Notes under the pieces: model-generated
Seen by the model: only the letters and a program-made list of their open reading frames with translations
Told to the model about the DNA's origin: nothing
Databases searched by the model: none
Position numbers and translations under genes: made by a program
Shown here: one piece after another, positions 1 to 9,285 of the stretch
How positions within the stretch are numbered: the first letter of the stretch is position 1
Layout: every line of letters starts with the position of its first letter
Source of the DNA: Rhizobium gallicum bv. gallicum R602sp
GTDB taxonomy: Bacteria > Pseudomonadota > Alphaproteobacteria > Rhizobiales > Rhizobiaceae
Assembly: GCF_000816845.1 (NCBI RefSeq)
Contig: NZ_CP006877.1
Coordinates: forward strand, 1,493,501 to 1,557,500
Direction of reading: 5' to 3'
Length of the DNA stretch: 64,000 nucleotides

Positions 1-25
1 CGCGTTAGGCTGGAAAAACCAAAAA

Positions 26-50
26 AAAACAAGGCTGAAAGCCTTGTTTT
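26..50. terminator. Rho-independent terminator, bidirectional
   Basis: An 11-base perfect stem (26-36 pairing with 40-50) has a 3-base loop. Nine A residues precede it, so it gives a long U-tract on the minus strand, and four T residues end the plus-strand arm. It most likely ends the gene lying left of the window and insulates proS. Confidence 0.75.
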
Positions 51-244
51 AAGTATCGCGTGATCTGTAACCGTTGCCGGGGCTGCGACGAGCGCGCCTA
101 AGATCTGATCCTCCCAAGACTTGACCGCGAATTCGACAGGAATTTAATCTCCCTGCCTGTTTTGTGAGCTAAAGCTAGCTCAAAGATTAAGCTTTGTCAT
201 CAGCTTTTTTTGCATTTTTGCTACACTTGAGAAAAAAATACCTG

Positions 245-273
245 TTGACAAGATTTTGATGCAAACCTTTAGA
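245..273 (+). promoter_or_regulatory. Candidate sigma-70 promoter for proS
   Basis: A perfect TTGACA at 245-250 is followed after 17 bases by TTTAGA at 268-273, in an AT-rich stretch. The -35 box matches consensus fully and the -10 box only in part (3 of 6). It is the best promoter candidate upstream of proS. Confidence 0.45.
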
Positions 274-304
274 AATGCCCGCTTTTTTTCGCACAGGCAT
301 TTTT
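273..304 (+). promoter_or_regulatory. Possible attenuator hairpin in the proS leader
   Basis: AAATGCC at 273-279 pairs with GGCATTT at 296-302, and the second arm runs into a short T-run. It lies immediately after the candidate promoter and well before the proS start, where a transcriptional attenuator would sit. The 16-base loop is long for a simple terminator, so this is tentative. Confidence 0.3.
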
Positions 305-448
305 CGGCCGCAAACTTGCGTCTACGATAGGCTGCTCGCGCATCACGCGGGTTTCTTTCCGGCCGCGAAGCGGTTATGACGCTCCCGATATCAACGATCG
401 CCGTCGATTCCGCACGAGAGCGGAATCCCAACTGCTCTGGAATCCGCC

Positions 449-1771
449 ATGCGTCTGTCCCGCTATTTCATGCCCATCCTCAAGGAAAACCCCAAGGAGG
501 CGGAAATTGTCTCCCACCGGCTGATGCTGCGCGCCGGCATGATCCGCCAGCAGTCGCAGGGCATTTATTCCTGGCTGCCGCTCGGCAAACGCGTTCTCGA
601 CAAGGTGAATTCCATTATCCGCGAGGAGCAGAATCGTAGCGGCGCGATCGAGCTTTCCATGCCGACGCTGCAGTCCGCCGAGCTCTGGCAGGAAAGCGGG
701 CGCTACGACGCCTATGGCAAGGAGATGCTGCGTATCAAGGACCGCCAGGACCGGCCGATGCTCTATGGACCGACGAATGAGGAGATGGTGACGGATATCT
801 TCCGTTCATACGTCAAGTCCTACAAGAACCTGCCGCTGAACCTCTATCACATCCAGCTGAAGTTCCGCGACGAGATCCGCCCGCGTTTCGGTACCATGCG
901 CTCGCGCGAGTTCATGATGAAGGATGCCTATTCCTTCGACCTGACGCGTGAAGGCGCCGAGCACTCTTACAAGAAGATGTTCACGGCCTACCTGCGCACC
1001 TTCGACCGCCTGGGGCTGCGTGCCATTCCCATGCGCGCCGACACCGGTCCCATCGGTGGCGATCTCAGCCATGAATTCATCATTCTCGCGGAGACCGGCG
1101 AATCGGAAGTTTACAGCCACAAGGATTTCGTCAATTTCGATATCCCGCCGGCCGATACCGATTTCGACGATGCCGCCGGCCTGAATGCGATTTTCGACAA
1201 GTGGACCTCTGTCTATGCAGCCACCTCGGAGATGCACGACGAAGCAGCATTCAACGCCATCCCGGAAACCGCGCGTCTTTCGGCGCGCGGCATCGAAGTC
1301 GGCCACATCTTTTATTTTGGCACGAAATATTCCGAGCCGATGGGCGCCAAGGTGCAGGGGCCAGATGGCAAGGAACACACTGTTCACATGGGTTCCTACG
1401 GTATCGGGCCGACACGCCTTGTTCCCGCCATCATCGAAGCATCGCATGACGACAACGGAATCATCTGGCCGGCTTCTGTTGCGCCGTTCGATGCGCTCGT
1501 GATCAACATGAAGGCGGGCGATGCCGCTTGCGATGCAGCTTGCGAGAAGATCTACGCGGCGCTTTCGAAGGCCGGCAAGGACGTGCTCTATGACGATACC
1601 GATGATCGCGCCGGAACGAAATTCGCCACTGCCGACCTGATCGGCATACCGATGCAGATCATCGCCGGCCCGCGCGCGGTCGCCAACGGCGAAGTGGAAC
1701 TCAAGGACCGCAAGACCGGTGCCCGCGAAACGATGACGATCGACGCGGCGATCAACAAGCTCTTGGCGTAA
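449..1771 (+). CDS. proS: Prolyl-tRNA synthetase (short alphaproteobacterial form)
   Basis: Cytoplasmic class II aminoacyl-tRNA synthetase that charges tRNA-Pro. The 440-residue product has the class II catalytic core, with motif 2 around [16 protein letters not shown] (residues about 140-155) and motif 3 around [11 protein letters not shown] (about 314-324), then a C-terminal anticodon-binding domain (about 345-440). At 440 residues it is much shorter than the E. coli enzyme (572) because the editing insertion between motifs 2 and 3 is absent, as is usual in alphaproteobacteria; editing of mischarged Ala-tRNA-Pro would then need a separate protein. The lol genes follow 17 bases downstream on the same strand. 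No strong ribosome binding site precedes the ATG, but the N-terminus fits the family. Confidence 0.97.
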   Translation: MRLSRYFMPILKENPKEAEIVSHRLMLRAGMIRQQSQGIYSWLPLGKRVLDKVNSIIREEQNRSGAIELSMPTLQSAELWQESGRYDAYGKEMLRIKDRQDRPMLYGPTNEEMVTDIFRSYVKSYKNLPLNLYHIQLKFRDEIRPRFGTMRSREFMMKDAYSFDLTREGAEHSYKKMFTAYLRTFDRLGLRAIPMRADTGPIGGDLSHEFIILAETGESEVYSHKDFVNFDIPPADTDFDDAAGLNAIFDKWTSVYAATSEMHDEAAFNAIPETARLSARGIEVGHIFYFGTKYSEPMGAKVQGPDGKEHTVHMGSYGIGPTRLVPAIIEASHDDNGIIWPASVAPFDALVINMKAGDAACDAACEKIYAALSKAGKDVLYDDTDDRAGTKFATADLIGIPMQIIAGPRAVANGEVELKDRKTGARETMTIDAAINKLLA

Positions 1772-1788
1772 GGCCGAACGGAGGCGAA

Positions 1789-3096
1789 ATGGCAGATGCG
1801 GCGGTGGACCAGCGGGGTTCGAAATCCGGCCTCGGTCCGGCGGTCAGGCCATTCTCCGCCTTCGAACGCCTTGTGGCGTGGCGTTATCTGCGCGCCCGCC
1901 GCAAGGAAGCCTTCATCTCGGTCATCGCCGGCTTTTCCTTCGTCGGCATCATGCTGGGCGTTGCGACGCTGATCATCGTCATGGCCGTCATGAACGGTTT
2001 CCGCACCGAGCTGATCTCGCGCATTCTCGGCATCAACGGCCATATGATCGTGCAGCCGGTGGACGGACCTTTTACCGACTATGCGGCATTGACCGACAGG
2101 TTCGCGGCGGTGCCCGGCATCAGAATGGCGCTGCCTTTGGTCGAGGGCCAGACGCTGGCGTCGGGCCAGGCGGGTGCCGGAACCGGCGCACTGGTGCGAG
2201 GCATCCGCGCCGAAGACCTGACCAAGCTCAAGACGGTTTCCGACAATATCAAGTCCGGAGACCTCGTCGGATTCGCTTCGGGGCAGGGTGTTCTCATCGG
2301 TTCGCGCATGGCGGAGCAGCTCGGTCTGCGGGCGGGCGATACCATCACGCTGATTTCACCGGAAGGTGACGTGACGCCGATGGGCATCAATCCGCGCGTC
2401 AAATCCTACACCGTTTCCGGCATCTTCGAGATCGGCATGTCGGAATATGACGCGGCGATTATCTATATGCCGCTTGAGGAGGCGCAGCTCTATTTCAATG
2501 CCGAGGGCCTCGTTCAGTCGATCGAGCTCTTCGCCAACAATCCCGACGATATCGACAATCTCCGCCCCAAGGTGGAGGAAGCGGCAGGCCGTCAGATCGC
2601 CATCACCGATTGGCGCCAGCGCAACCAGACCTTCTTCTCCGCCCTGCAGGTGGAGCGCAACGTGATGTTCATGATCCTGACGCTGATCGTTCTGGTCGCG
2701 GCGCTGAACATCATCTCCGGCCTGATCATGCTGGTGAAGGACAAGGGCAGCGATATCGCGATCCTGCGCACCATGGGCGCGACGTCCGGCGCCATCATGC
2801 GCATCTTCTTCATGACCGGTGCTGCGATCGGCATCGTCGGCACTATTGCCGGCGTGCTGCTCGGCGTCGTCGTCTGCATCAACATCGAGTCGATCCGCCA
2901 GTTCTTCTCCTGGGTCACGGGCACCGTGCTCTTCAATCCGCAACTCTATTTCCTGAGCCAGCTGCCGGCCGAGATGAGTCTCGGCGAGACGGTCTCTGTC
3001 GTCGTCATGGCGCTGGCGCTCTCCTTTCTCGCGACCATTTTCCCAGCCTGGCGGGCCTCGCGGCTCGATCCGGTGCAGGCGCTCCGCTATGAATAA
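1789..3096 (+). CDS. lolC: Lipoprotein-releasing ABC transporter permease LolC/E
   Basis: Inner-membrane permease of the Lol system, which frees outer-membrane lipoproteins from the inner membrane for transfer to LolA. The 435-residue protein has the MacB/FtsX plan: one N-terminal membrane helix (about 40-65), a large periplasmic domain (about 65-280) and three C-terminal helices (about 285-310, 335-360, 395-420). Only one permease gene is present, so it probably works as a homodimer, as in other bacteria with a single LolC/E (LolF-type). It sits 17 bases after proS and 15 bases before lolD. GGAGG at 1780-1784 precedes the ATG. Confidence 0.93.
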   Translation: MADAAVDQRGSKSGLGPAVRPFSAFERLVAWRYLRARRKEAFISVIAGFSFVGIMLGVATLIIVMAVMNGFRTELISRILGINGHMIVQPVDGPFTDYAALTDRFAAVPGIRMALPLVEGQTLASGQAGAGTGALVRGIRAEDLTKLKTVSDNIKSGDLVGFASGQGVLIGSRMAEQLGLRAGDTITLISPEGDVTPMGINPRVKSYTVSGIFEIGMSEYDAAIIYMPLEEAQLYFNAEGLVQSIELFANNPDDIDNLRPKVEEAAGRQIAITDWRQRNQTFFSALQVERNVMFMILTLIVLVAALNIISGLIMLVKDKGSDIAILRTMGATSGAIMRIFFMTGAAIGIVGTIAGVLLGVVVCINIESIRQFFSWVTGTVLFNPQLYFLSQLPAEMSLGETVSVVVMALALSFLATIFPAWRASRLDPVQALRYE

Positions 3097-3111
3097 GGAA
3101 TGCTGATTTCA

Positions 3112-3795
3112 ATGAAACGGAACGTCGTTCTCAAGCTTACCGGCGTCGAGCGTCACTATGGCCAGGGCGATACCGTGCTCACCATTCTGAAGGGCGCAGA
3201 TTTTACCCTCCACAGCGGCGAGATCGTCGCCCTGGTCGCTCCTTCGGGCACCGGCAAATCGACGCTGCTGCATGTCGCGGGCCTGCTGGAGCATCCGGAC
3301 GGCGGCGAAGTCACCGTCAACGGCCAAGTCTGCGAAGGGCTGACCGACGAGAAGCGCACGGCGATCCGCCGCAGCGAGATTGGCTTCGTCTACCAGTTCC
3401 ACCACCTCCTTCCGGAGTTTTCGGCCCTCGAGAACATCATGATGCCGCAGATGATTGCCGGTCTGCCGCGAAACGAGGCGGGCGAACGCGCAAAGCAGCT
3501 GCTCGACTATATGCGCATCGGCCACCGCGCCAGCCATCGTCCCGGCGAGCTTTCGGGCGGCGAGCAGCAGCGGGTCGCGATTGCGCGCGCGGTTGCCAAT
3601 GCGCCGACCGTGCTTCTCGCCGACGAGCCGACCGGAAACCTCGATCCCGAGACCGCGAGCTACGTGTTCGATGCGCTGGAGGCGCTCGTCCGCCAGTCCG
3701 GTCTTGCAGCGCTGATCGCCACTCATAACCACGAACTTGCTGGCCGCATGGACCGTCGCGTGACCATCAGCGACGGTAAGGTTGTCGAGTTCTGA
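3112..3795 (+). CDS. lolD: Lipoprotein-releasing ABC transporter ATP-binding protein LolD
   Basis: Cytoplasmic ATPase that powers the LolC/E permease encoded just upstream. It shows a Walker A motif APSGTGKST, an ABC signature LSGGEQQRV, and a Walker B with catalytic Glu in [11 protein letters not shown], followed by the H-loop region IATHNHE. Walker A begins with Ala where Gly is usual, a conservative change. An ATG at 3100 is also in frame, but AAGGA at 3095-3099 touches it, whereas the ATG at 3112 gives the expected N-terminus. The stop abuts the stop of the opposing DUF5680 gene with no bases between them. Confidence 0.95.
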   Translation: MKRNVVLKLTGVERHYGQGDTVLTILKGADFTLHSGEIVALVAPSGTGKSTLLHVAGLLEHPDGGEVTVNGQVCEGLTDEKRTAIRRSEIGFVYQFHHLLPEFSALENIMMPQMIAGLPRNEAGERAKQLLDYMRIGHRASHRPGELSGGEQQRVAIARAVANAPTVLLADEPTGNLDPETASYVFDALEALVRQSGLAALIATHNHELAGRMDRRVTISDGKVVEF

Positions 3796-4260
3796 TTAGG
3801 GGCGGATGAGGCCGCCTCGGTAATCCAGCTCGTAGGCTCTCCGCTCTGCAACGATGATCATTTCCCGTCCGCTGAAGTGATCGCAATCGCCGGTGCTGTG
3901 GTCGGCATAAAAGCCGAAGGCATGCTCGAATTCCATGCCTCCCAGGAAGCGACCGTATTCGGCATACATCGTCGAAAGCGCGGCTTTGATGACCGCACCT
4001 GCCTTTTCCCCATCGATCAGCGTCGGCTCGACAATGCGGCCGAAATAGTTCATCACCCAGACGGGCTCGCCGCCCAGCCACACGACTTCTTGTCCGGCGA
4101 AATCCGTTCCGCCGAAATAGCTGTCGAGATAGCGCCATTCTCCGCGCGCGTAGCCGATGTCGTGCGATCCGCTGCGGCAGGCGTCTAGCCTTCTTCCGCC
4201 GCCGACATAGGTATTTGCCTTCGCTTCGACGACGAAGCCGTTCAATGCAGCAAGATTCAT
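3796..4260 (-). CDS. DUF5680-type domain protein
   Basis: A 154-residue cytoplasmic protein of unknown function. It begins MNLAALNGFVVEAKANTY and resembles the DUF5680 domain (KANTYVG near the start, then GGEPVWVMNYFG and a Cys-Asp-rich part near the C-terminus). In other bacteria this domain can be fused to helix-turn-helix regulators; here it stands alone. The ORF is open another 65 codons upstream, but that stretch is Arg-rich and unlike the family, so the ATG at 4260 is preferred. It converges on lolD with no spacer. Confidence 0.7.
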   Translation of the reverse strand: MNLAALNGFVVEAKANTYVGGGRRLDACRSGSHDIGYARGEWRYLDSYFGGTDFAGQEVVWLGGEPVWVMNYFGRIVEPTLIDGEKAGAVIKAALSTMYAEYGRFLGGMEFEHAFGFYADHSTGDCDHFSGREMIIVAERRAYELDYRGGLIRP

Positions 4261-4331
4261 GGCTCTCGGCCTCCCGCTCCGAAGCTCTCCCAAAAACACA
4301 TGCCTGTAAAGAACAAAATGAGAACTGGCGA

Positions 4332-4910
4332 CTATCGGCCGCAGATCGATTGACCGGTTTCGTCGCTCCACTGCTCGATGGTGATCACGCGTGGCGCGGC
4401 TTTCACGTCCTTTCCGTTCTTCTTCAACTCGCCGGTCAGCGCATTGTAGTCGCATGAACCGCCGGCATTGGGATCGAGCGTGTCGTAGTGATTGCGGGTG
4501 TAGCCGGCGACAACGAATTGTTTGTTGCGGTAGGCAAGCGTCAGCGTCAGATCCCAGCGCTCGCGGCCGATCGCGCTGTTTTGGGAATGGACTGCAATGG
4601 AGGATTTGCCGGCAGCCTTGATCGTGGGCTCTTGGCCGAAAACGCCGTCTGCATCCGTGCTGCCCCAGATCTTGCTGGGCGCGCTTGCCGAAAGCCTGAG
4701 AAGTTCGTGGTCGGCGTCACGCAGATAGATGTAGATGCCGATCTGCTCTTTTCTCTCCGCATCGGCCGGTGCGACCAGGATAGCCAGATCCAGCTTTCCG
4801 TCGCCATTCCAGTCTCCCGTCGCGCCATCGACGATGGCGCCAGGGTCTATGTCCGCAGCTAACGTCGCCGTTGCGCCGACAATGGCGATGAATGCGATGA
4901 CAGCCCTCAT
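4332..4910 (-). CDS. Exported hypothetical protein
   Basis: A 192-residue protein I do not recognise as a named family. It has a clear Sec signal peptide (residues 1-18, ending near TLAAD) and so is probably periplasmic. Just after it is DWNGDGKLDLAIL, which looks like an FG-GAP/dockerin-type DxNxDGxxD calcium loop, suggesting a small beta-structured, metal-binding protein. Two Cys in the C-terminal half (one in GGSCDY, one near the end in QSICG) could form a disulfide. GGAGGAG lies just upstream of the ATG. It stands alone between DUF5680 and the microprotein gene. Confidence 0.75.
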   Translation of the reverse strand: MRAVIAFIAIVGATATLAADIDPGAIVDGATGDWNGDGKLDLAILVAPADAERKEQIGIYIYLRDADHELLRLSASAPSKIWGSTDADGVFGQEPTIKAAGKSSIAVHSQNSAIGRERWDLTLTLAYRNKQFVVAGYTRNHYDTLDPNAGGSCDYNALTGELKKNGKDVKAAPRVITIEQWSDETGQSICGR

Positions 4911-5012
4911 AATTCTCCTCCGGTTCCGCCGTTAACTATGCGCAAGTGATTCCTGTTGACAACAGAACAATAGAGGAACAAATTGGAAACATAACGAGTA
5001 AAGGAGAGCCAG

Positions 5013-5099
5013 ATGACTGACATGATCCGTGATATCGCAGCATTCACCTCCATTGCAATGTTCGTTGGGAGCTTTTCGTTGATCCTCATGGCACTGTAA
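5013..5099 (+). CDS. 28-residue hydrophobic microprotein
   Basis: ATG at 5013 has a strong Shine-Dalgarno AAGGAGAG at 5001-5008 and opens a 28-codon frame ending in TAA. After a short polar start (MTDMIRD) the remaining 21 residues are almost wholly hydrophobic, with no charge, enough for one membrane helix. A TTGACA box inside a 13-base inverted repeat (4953-4965) lies about 50 bases upstream and could drive it. It sits alone upstream of dnaE. Function unknown; its reality rests on the ribosome binding site and composition. Confidence 0.6.
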   Translation: MTDMIRDIAAFTSIAMFVGSFSLILMAL

Positions 5100-5216
5100 G
5101 TTTTCAGGGGACCGCATCGCTTTCATGCGGTCCGCACAAGGGACTGCTTCTGGACATCGCTGTCATCAACACCGACAATGCAAACCGATTCATTCGGGCG
5201 ATTGGAAGGGTATGAA

Positions 5217-8200
5217 ATGGCGGATGCGGAGAGCGGCTTTGTCGGCGGTACGCCGGGTTTCGTGCACCTGCGTGTCCACTCGGCTTATTCGCTCCTTGAG
5301 GGCGCGCTGCCGCTGAAGAAGATCCTTTACAAGGCATCAGGCGATAGCCAGCCGGCGATCGCCATCACCGACACCAACAATCTGTTCGTCGCTCTCGAAT
5401 TTTCGCAAAAGGCGATGGAAGAGGGGCTACAGCCGATCATCGGGTGCCAGCTGTCGATCGATATGGACGGCCTGGAGACAGAAAGGCGCGGCGGTCAGCA
5501 GGCGCTGGCCAAGCTGCCCTCCATCGTCGTGCTTGCCGCGACCGCGGCAGGCTACGAGCGGCTCGTCGATCTCGTCAGCCGCGCTTATCTCGGCGGCGAA
5601 GACAACCAGGCGGTCCATATCAGGGCATCCTGGCTGGAAGAGGCCGGAACCGAAGGGCTGATCGCGCTGACGGGTGCGCTTGGCGGCCCCGTCGATGTGG
5701 CACTGAAGCAGGGGCATGCCGCGCAGGCGCAAACCCGGCTGCTTGCTCTGAAGCGGCTCTTCCCAGACCGGCTCTATGTCGAGTTGCAGCGCCACGGAAC
5801 CTATGACAAGCGCCATGAGCAGAAGGTCGTGGGGCTTGCGTATGAGCACGATCTGCCGTTGGTGGCGACCAACGAGGCCTTCTTCCCGACGCGCGACGAT
5901 TATGATGCCCATGATGCGCTGATGGCCGTTGCCCATAACGCCATCGTCTCGGACGACAGCCGCTTCCGCCTGACGCCGGACCACTATTTGAAGAGCCGCG
6001 CCGAGATGGCGAAACTCTTTGCCGATCTGCCGGAAGCGCTGCAAAACACGGTCGAGATCGCCCGCCGCTGCTCCTTCGTACTGAAGACCCGTAAGCCCAT
6101 CCTGCCGCGCTTTACCGGCGCCACCGACGATCCCGAGGAGGCCGAACGCGCCGAGGCGCTGGAACTCCGCCGGCAGGCGGAGGAGGGCCTCGACATGCGC
6201 CTTTCGACGCTCGGCATGTCGCCCGGCTATGAGGAGAAGGATTACCGCGAACGGCTGGAATTCGAACTCAGCGTCATCGAGCGCATGCGGTTTCCGGGCT
6301 ACTTCCTGATCGTTGCGGACTTCATCAAATGGGCAAAGCAGCATGATATCCCTGTTGGCCCCGGCCGCGGTTCCGGTGCAGGCTCGCTCGTCGCCTATGC
6401 GCTGACGATCACCGACGTCGACCCGTTGCGCTTTTCGCTGCTCTTCGAACGCTTCCTCAATCCGGAACGCGTCTCGATGCCCGACTTCGACATCGACTTC
6501 TGCCAGGACCGCCGCGAAGAGGTGATCCGCTACGTGCAGCAGAAATACGGCCGCGCACAGGTGGCGCAGATTATCACCTTCGGTTCGCTGCAGGCGCGCG
6601 CTGCCCTCCGCGACGTCGGCCGTGTGCTGGAAATGCCTTACGGCCAGGTCGACAAGATCTGCAAGCTGGTGCCGAACAATCCGGCCAATCCGACGCCGCT
6701 CTCCAAGGCGATCGAGGAGGAGCCGAAGCTTCAGGAGGAGGCAGCGAAGGAGCCCGTCGTGGCGCGCCTGCTCGATATCGCCCAGAAAATCGAGGGCCTT
6801 TACCGCCACGCCTCGACGCACGCCGCCGGCATCGTCATCGGCGACCGGCCGCTCTCGAAGCTGGTTCCGATGTATCGCGACCCCCGCTCCGATATGCCGG
6901 TCACCCAGTTCAATATGAAGTGGGTCGAGCAGGCCGGCCTCGTAAAGTTCGACTTCCTCGGCCTGAAAACGCTGACGGTACTGAAAGTTGCGGTCGATTT
7001 CGTGGCCAAACGCGGCATCAAGGTGGACCTCGCCGCGATCCCGCTCGATGACAAGAAAACCTACGAGATGCTCTCTCGCGGCGAAACGGTCGGCGTGTTC
7101 CAGGTGGAAAGTGCCGGCATGCGCAAGGCGCTGATCGGCATGAAGCCGGACTGCATCGAGGACATCATCGCCCTCGTCGCCCTTTATCGCCCGGGCCCGA
7201 TGGAAAACATCCCGACCTACAATGCCCGAAAGCATGGGGAAGAAGAGGTCGAATCGATCCATCCGATGATCGATCACCTGCTCAAGGAGACACAGGGCGT
7301 CATCGTCTATCAGGAACAGGTGATGCAGATCGCCCAGGTCCTGTCCGGCTATTCGCTCGGCGAAGCCGATCTTCTGCGCCGTGCCATGGGCAAGAAGATC
7401 AAGGCGGAAATGGACCAGCAGCGCGAGCGCTTCGTCGACGGTGCCATCAGCAACGGCGTGTCGAAGCCGCAAGCCGACAACATCTTCGAACTGCTGGCAA
7501 AGTTCGCAAACTACGGCTTCAACAAGTCGCACGCCGCCGCCTACGCTATCGTCTCTTATCAGACGGCTTATATGAAAGCGCATTACCCGGTCGAGTTCCT
7601 GGCCGCGTCGATGACGCTCGATATGTCGAACACCGATAAGGTCAACGATTTCCGGCAGGATGCCAAGCGCCTCGGCATCGAGGTCATCGCACCCTCGGTT
7701 CAAAGCTCGTTCCGCCAATTTGAAACCGGCGACAACCGCATTTATTACGCATTGGCGGCGCTGAAGGGCGTCGGCGAAAATGCCGTCGATCACATTGTCG
7801 AGGTGCGCGGCGAAGAGCCTTTTGCAAGCATCGAGGATTTCTGCCTGCGCATCGATCCGCGCCAGGTCAACCGGCGCGTGCTGGAAAGCCTGATCTATGC
7901 CGGCGCCTTCGATTGCTTCGGCCAGGATCGCGCAGGGCTCGCAGCCGGCCTTGATCGCATTTTGGGCTATGCCCAGCGCGCGCAGGAAAATAAGCTGAGC
8001 GGCCAGTCGGATATCTTCGGCGGCGCGCTGTCGTCCGGGCCGGAGAAAATTGCGCTGCCGCCGTTTTCGCCCTGGCTCGCTTCCGAGCGACTGCTCAAGG
8101 AGTTCCAAGTGTTGGGCTTCTACCTGACGGCGCACCCGCTCGACAGCTACAACAACATCCTGCAGAAGATGCGGGTCCAGACCTTTGCGGAATTCTCCGC

Positions 8201-8699
8201 CGCCGTGAAGCAAGGCGCAACCAATGCCCGGCTTGCCGGGACGGTCATTTCGAAGCAGGAGCGCAAGACGCGCACCGGCAACAAGATGGGCATCATCGTC
8301 TTTTCGGATTCGTCCGGACAGTTCGAAGCCGTGCTGTTCTCTGAAATGCTGAACCAGTACCGCGACGTGCTGGAACCGGGGAAGTCCTTTGTGCTAACCG
8401 CCACCGGCGAGGAGCGGCCGGAAGGCGTCGGTCTGCGCTTGCAGACGATCCAGTCGCTCGAGGAAAAGTCGTTGCAGATGCAGAAGTCGCTGCGCGTTTA
8501 TGTCCGCGATTCCGGTCCTATGCGCGCCGTTGCGGCGCACCTGAACGCCAAGGGCGACGGCCTCGTTTCCTTCATCGTCATCAAGGAGGACGGCAAGCGC
8601 GAGGTCGAGGTCGAGCTGCCGCAAAAATACCGCATCACACCGGAAATTGCCGCCGCCTTGCGCGCCGCCCCCGGCATCGTCGATGTCGAGCTTGTCTAG
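5217..8699 (+). CDS. dnaE: DNA polymerase III alpha subunit
   Basis: Catalytic subunit of the replicative polymerase III holoenzyme. The protein of about 1160 residues starts with a PHP domain (HLRVHSAYSLLEG near residue 15), then the C-family palm with catalytic Asp residues in PDFDIDFCQDRR (about 425), fingers and thumb, a tandem helix-hairpin-helix region, and an OB fold near the C-terminus (TGNKMGIIVFSD). An in-frame ATG exists at 5178, but GGAAGGG at 5204-5210 is correctly spaced for the ATG at 5217, giving MADAESGFVGG. It follows the microprotein gene by about 120 bases and has no operon partner downstream. Confidence 0.97.
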   Translation: MADAESGFVGGTPGFVHLRVHSAYSLLEGALPLKKILYKASGDSQPAIAITDTNNLFVALEFSQKAMEEGLQPIIGCQLSIDMDGLETERRGGQQALAKLPSIVVLAATAAGYERLVDLVSRAYLGGEDNQAVHIRASWLEEAGTEGLIALTGALGGPVDVALKQGHAAQAQTRLLALKRLFPDRLYVELQRHGTYDKRHEQKVVGLAYEHDLPLVATNEAFFPTRDDYDAHDALMAVAHNAIVSDDSRFRLTPDHYLKSRAEMAKLFADLPEALQNTVEIARRCSFVLKTRKPILPRFTGATDDPEEAERAEALELRRQAEEGLDMRLSTLGMSPGYEEKDYRERLEFELSVIERMRFPGYFLIVADFIKWAKQHDIPVGPGRGSGAGSLVAYALTITDVDPLRFSLLFERFLNPERVSMPDFDIDFCQDRREEVIRYVQQKYGRAQVAQIITFGSLQARAALRDVGRVLEMPYGQVDKICKLVPNNPANPTPLSKAIEEEPKLQEEAAKEPVVARLLDIAQKIEGLYRHASTHAAGIVIGDRPLSKLVPMYRDPRSDMPVTQFNMKWVEQAGLVKFDFLGLKTLTVLKVAVDFVAKRGIKVDLAAIPLDDKKTYEMLSRGETVGVFQVESAGMRKALIGMKPDCIEDIIALVALYRPGPMENIPTYNARKHGEEEVESIHPMIDHLLKETQGVIVYQEQVMQIAQVLSGYSLGEADLLRRAMGKKIKAEMDQQRERFVDGAISNGVSKPQADNIFELLAKFANYGFNKSHAAAYAIVSYQTAYMKAHYPVEFLAASMTLDMSNTDKVNDFRQDAKRLGIEVIAPSVQSSFRQFETGDNRIYYALAALKGVGENAVDHIVEVRGEEPFASIEDFCLRIDPRQVNRRVLESLIYAGAFDCFGQDRAGLAAGLDRILGYAQRAQENKLSGQSDIFGGALSSGPEKIALPPFSPWLASERLLKEFQVLGFYLTAHPLDSYNNILQKMRVQTFAEFSAAVKQGATNARLAGTVISKQERKTRTGNKMGIIVFSDSSGQFEAVLFSEMLNQYRDVLEPGKSFVLTATGEERPEGVGLRLQTIQSLEEKSLQMQKSLRVYVRDSGPMRAVAAHLNAKGDGLVSFIVIKEDGKREVEVELPQKYRITPEIAAALRAAPGIVDVELV

Positions 8700-8722
8700 G
8701 TCATGAACTGCCTGAACCAGAA

Positions 8723-9229
8723 TCAGGGAACGCCCCGTTCCTGAAGAAAGGCTTGAGTGATCTGCTCCGCTAGCCGTGCCATCTCGCCGGCGGGAATCTG
8801 CAGCACGCCATGCTCGGCCATGAGCGCGTGGTACTGTTGCTCTTCGAGGGGTACGCCTGCAGGCAGAGGAACCACATGGAAATGGAGGTGGCTGTTGGCT
8901 TGCTGGCTGCCGAGTGAAAGAACATAGATTCTTTCAGCATCGAATGCCTTTTTCAGCGCCCGAGACAAGAGGTGTACATGCCCTTGCAATCGCAGGTATT
9001 CTTCGGTCGTGAGATCCTGAGCCAAGTCTTCGCGGTGTTTCTTTGGGGAAACCAAACAGTATCCGGGCAGCGTTGGATATTTACTGAGAAAGATGATTGT
9101 CTCTTCATCCTCGAAAATGCGATGATGGAAGAACGCAGGATCTCCGCTCACCAGCCCGCAGATAAAACAGGGCCTTGTCGCTATATCGCGCAGGTAGGCT
9201 TCGACATTGAACGGCTGGCGTTTGCTCAT
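8723..9229 (-). CDS. HIT-family hydrolase
   Basis: Histidine-triad protein of about 168 residues, probably a nucleotide phosphohydrolase or nucleotidyltransferase. The diagnostic motif SHLHFHVVPLP is present near residue 113 (HxHxH with the catalytic central His). CFICGLVSG near residue 22 is the Cys-x2-Cys pair seen in Zn-binding HIT proteins, and YPTLPGYCLVSPKKHRED is the usual substrate-loop region. In-frame starts also exist at 9238 and 9289; none has a clear ribosome binding site, so the start is uncertain. The next gene upstream on this strand is the hypothetical at 9286-9750. Confidence 0.85.
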   Translation of the reverse strand: MSKRQPFNVEAYLRDIATRPCFICGLVSGDPAFFHHRIFEDEETIIFLSKYPTLPGYCLVSPKKHREDLAQDLTTEEYLRLQGHVHLLSRALKKAFDAERIYVLSLGSQQANSHLHFHVVPLPAGVPLEEQQYHALMAEHGVLQIPAGEMARLAEQITQAFLQERGVP

Positions 9230-9285
9230 ACTGAACATCAAGGACCATGTGTGTAAATCAAGATTTCTCGCGCTGCCTTTCGGTT

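Larger units (their letters stand above)
1..448. other. Leader and intergenic region before proS
   Basis: No convincing gene is seen here; the short ORFs lack a ribosome binding site and resemble nothing known. The stretch holds a perfect hairpin at 26-50 (probably the end of the preceding transcript), an AT-rich segment at about 180-300, a candidate promoter at 245-273 and a second hairpin with a T-run at 273-304. Transcription of proS therefore probably starts near 280, leaving a leader of about 170 bases. Confidence 0.6.
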
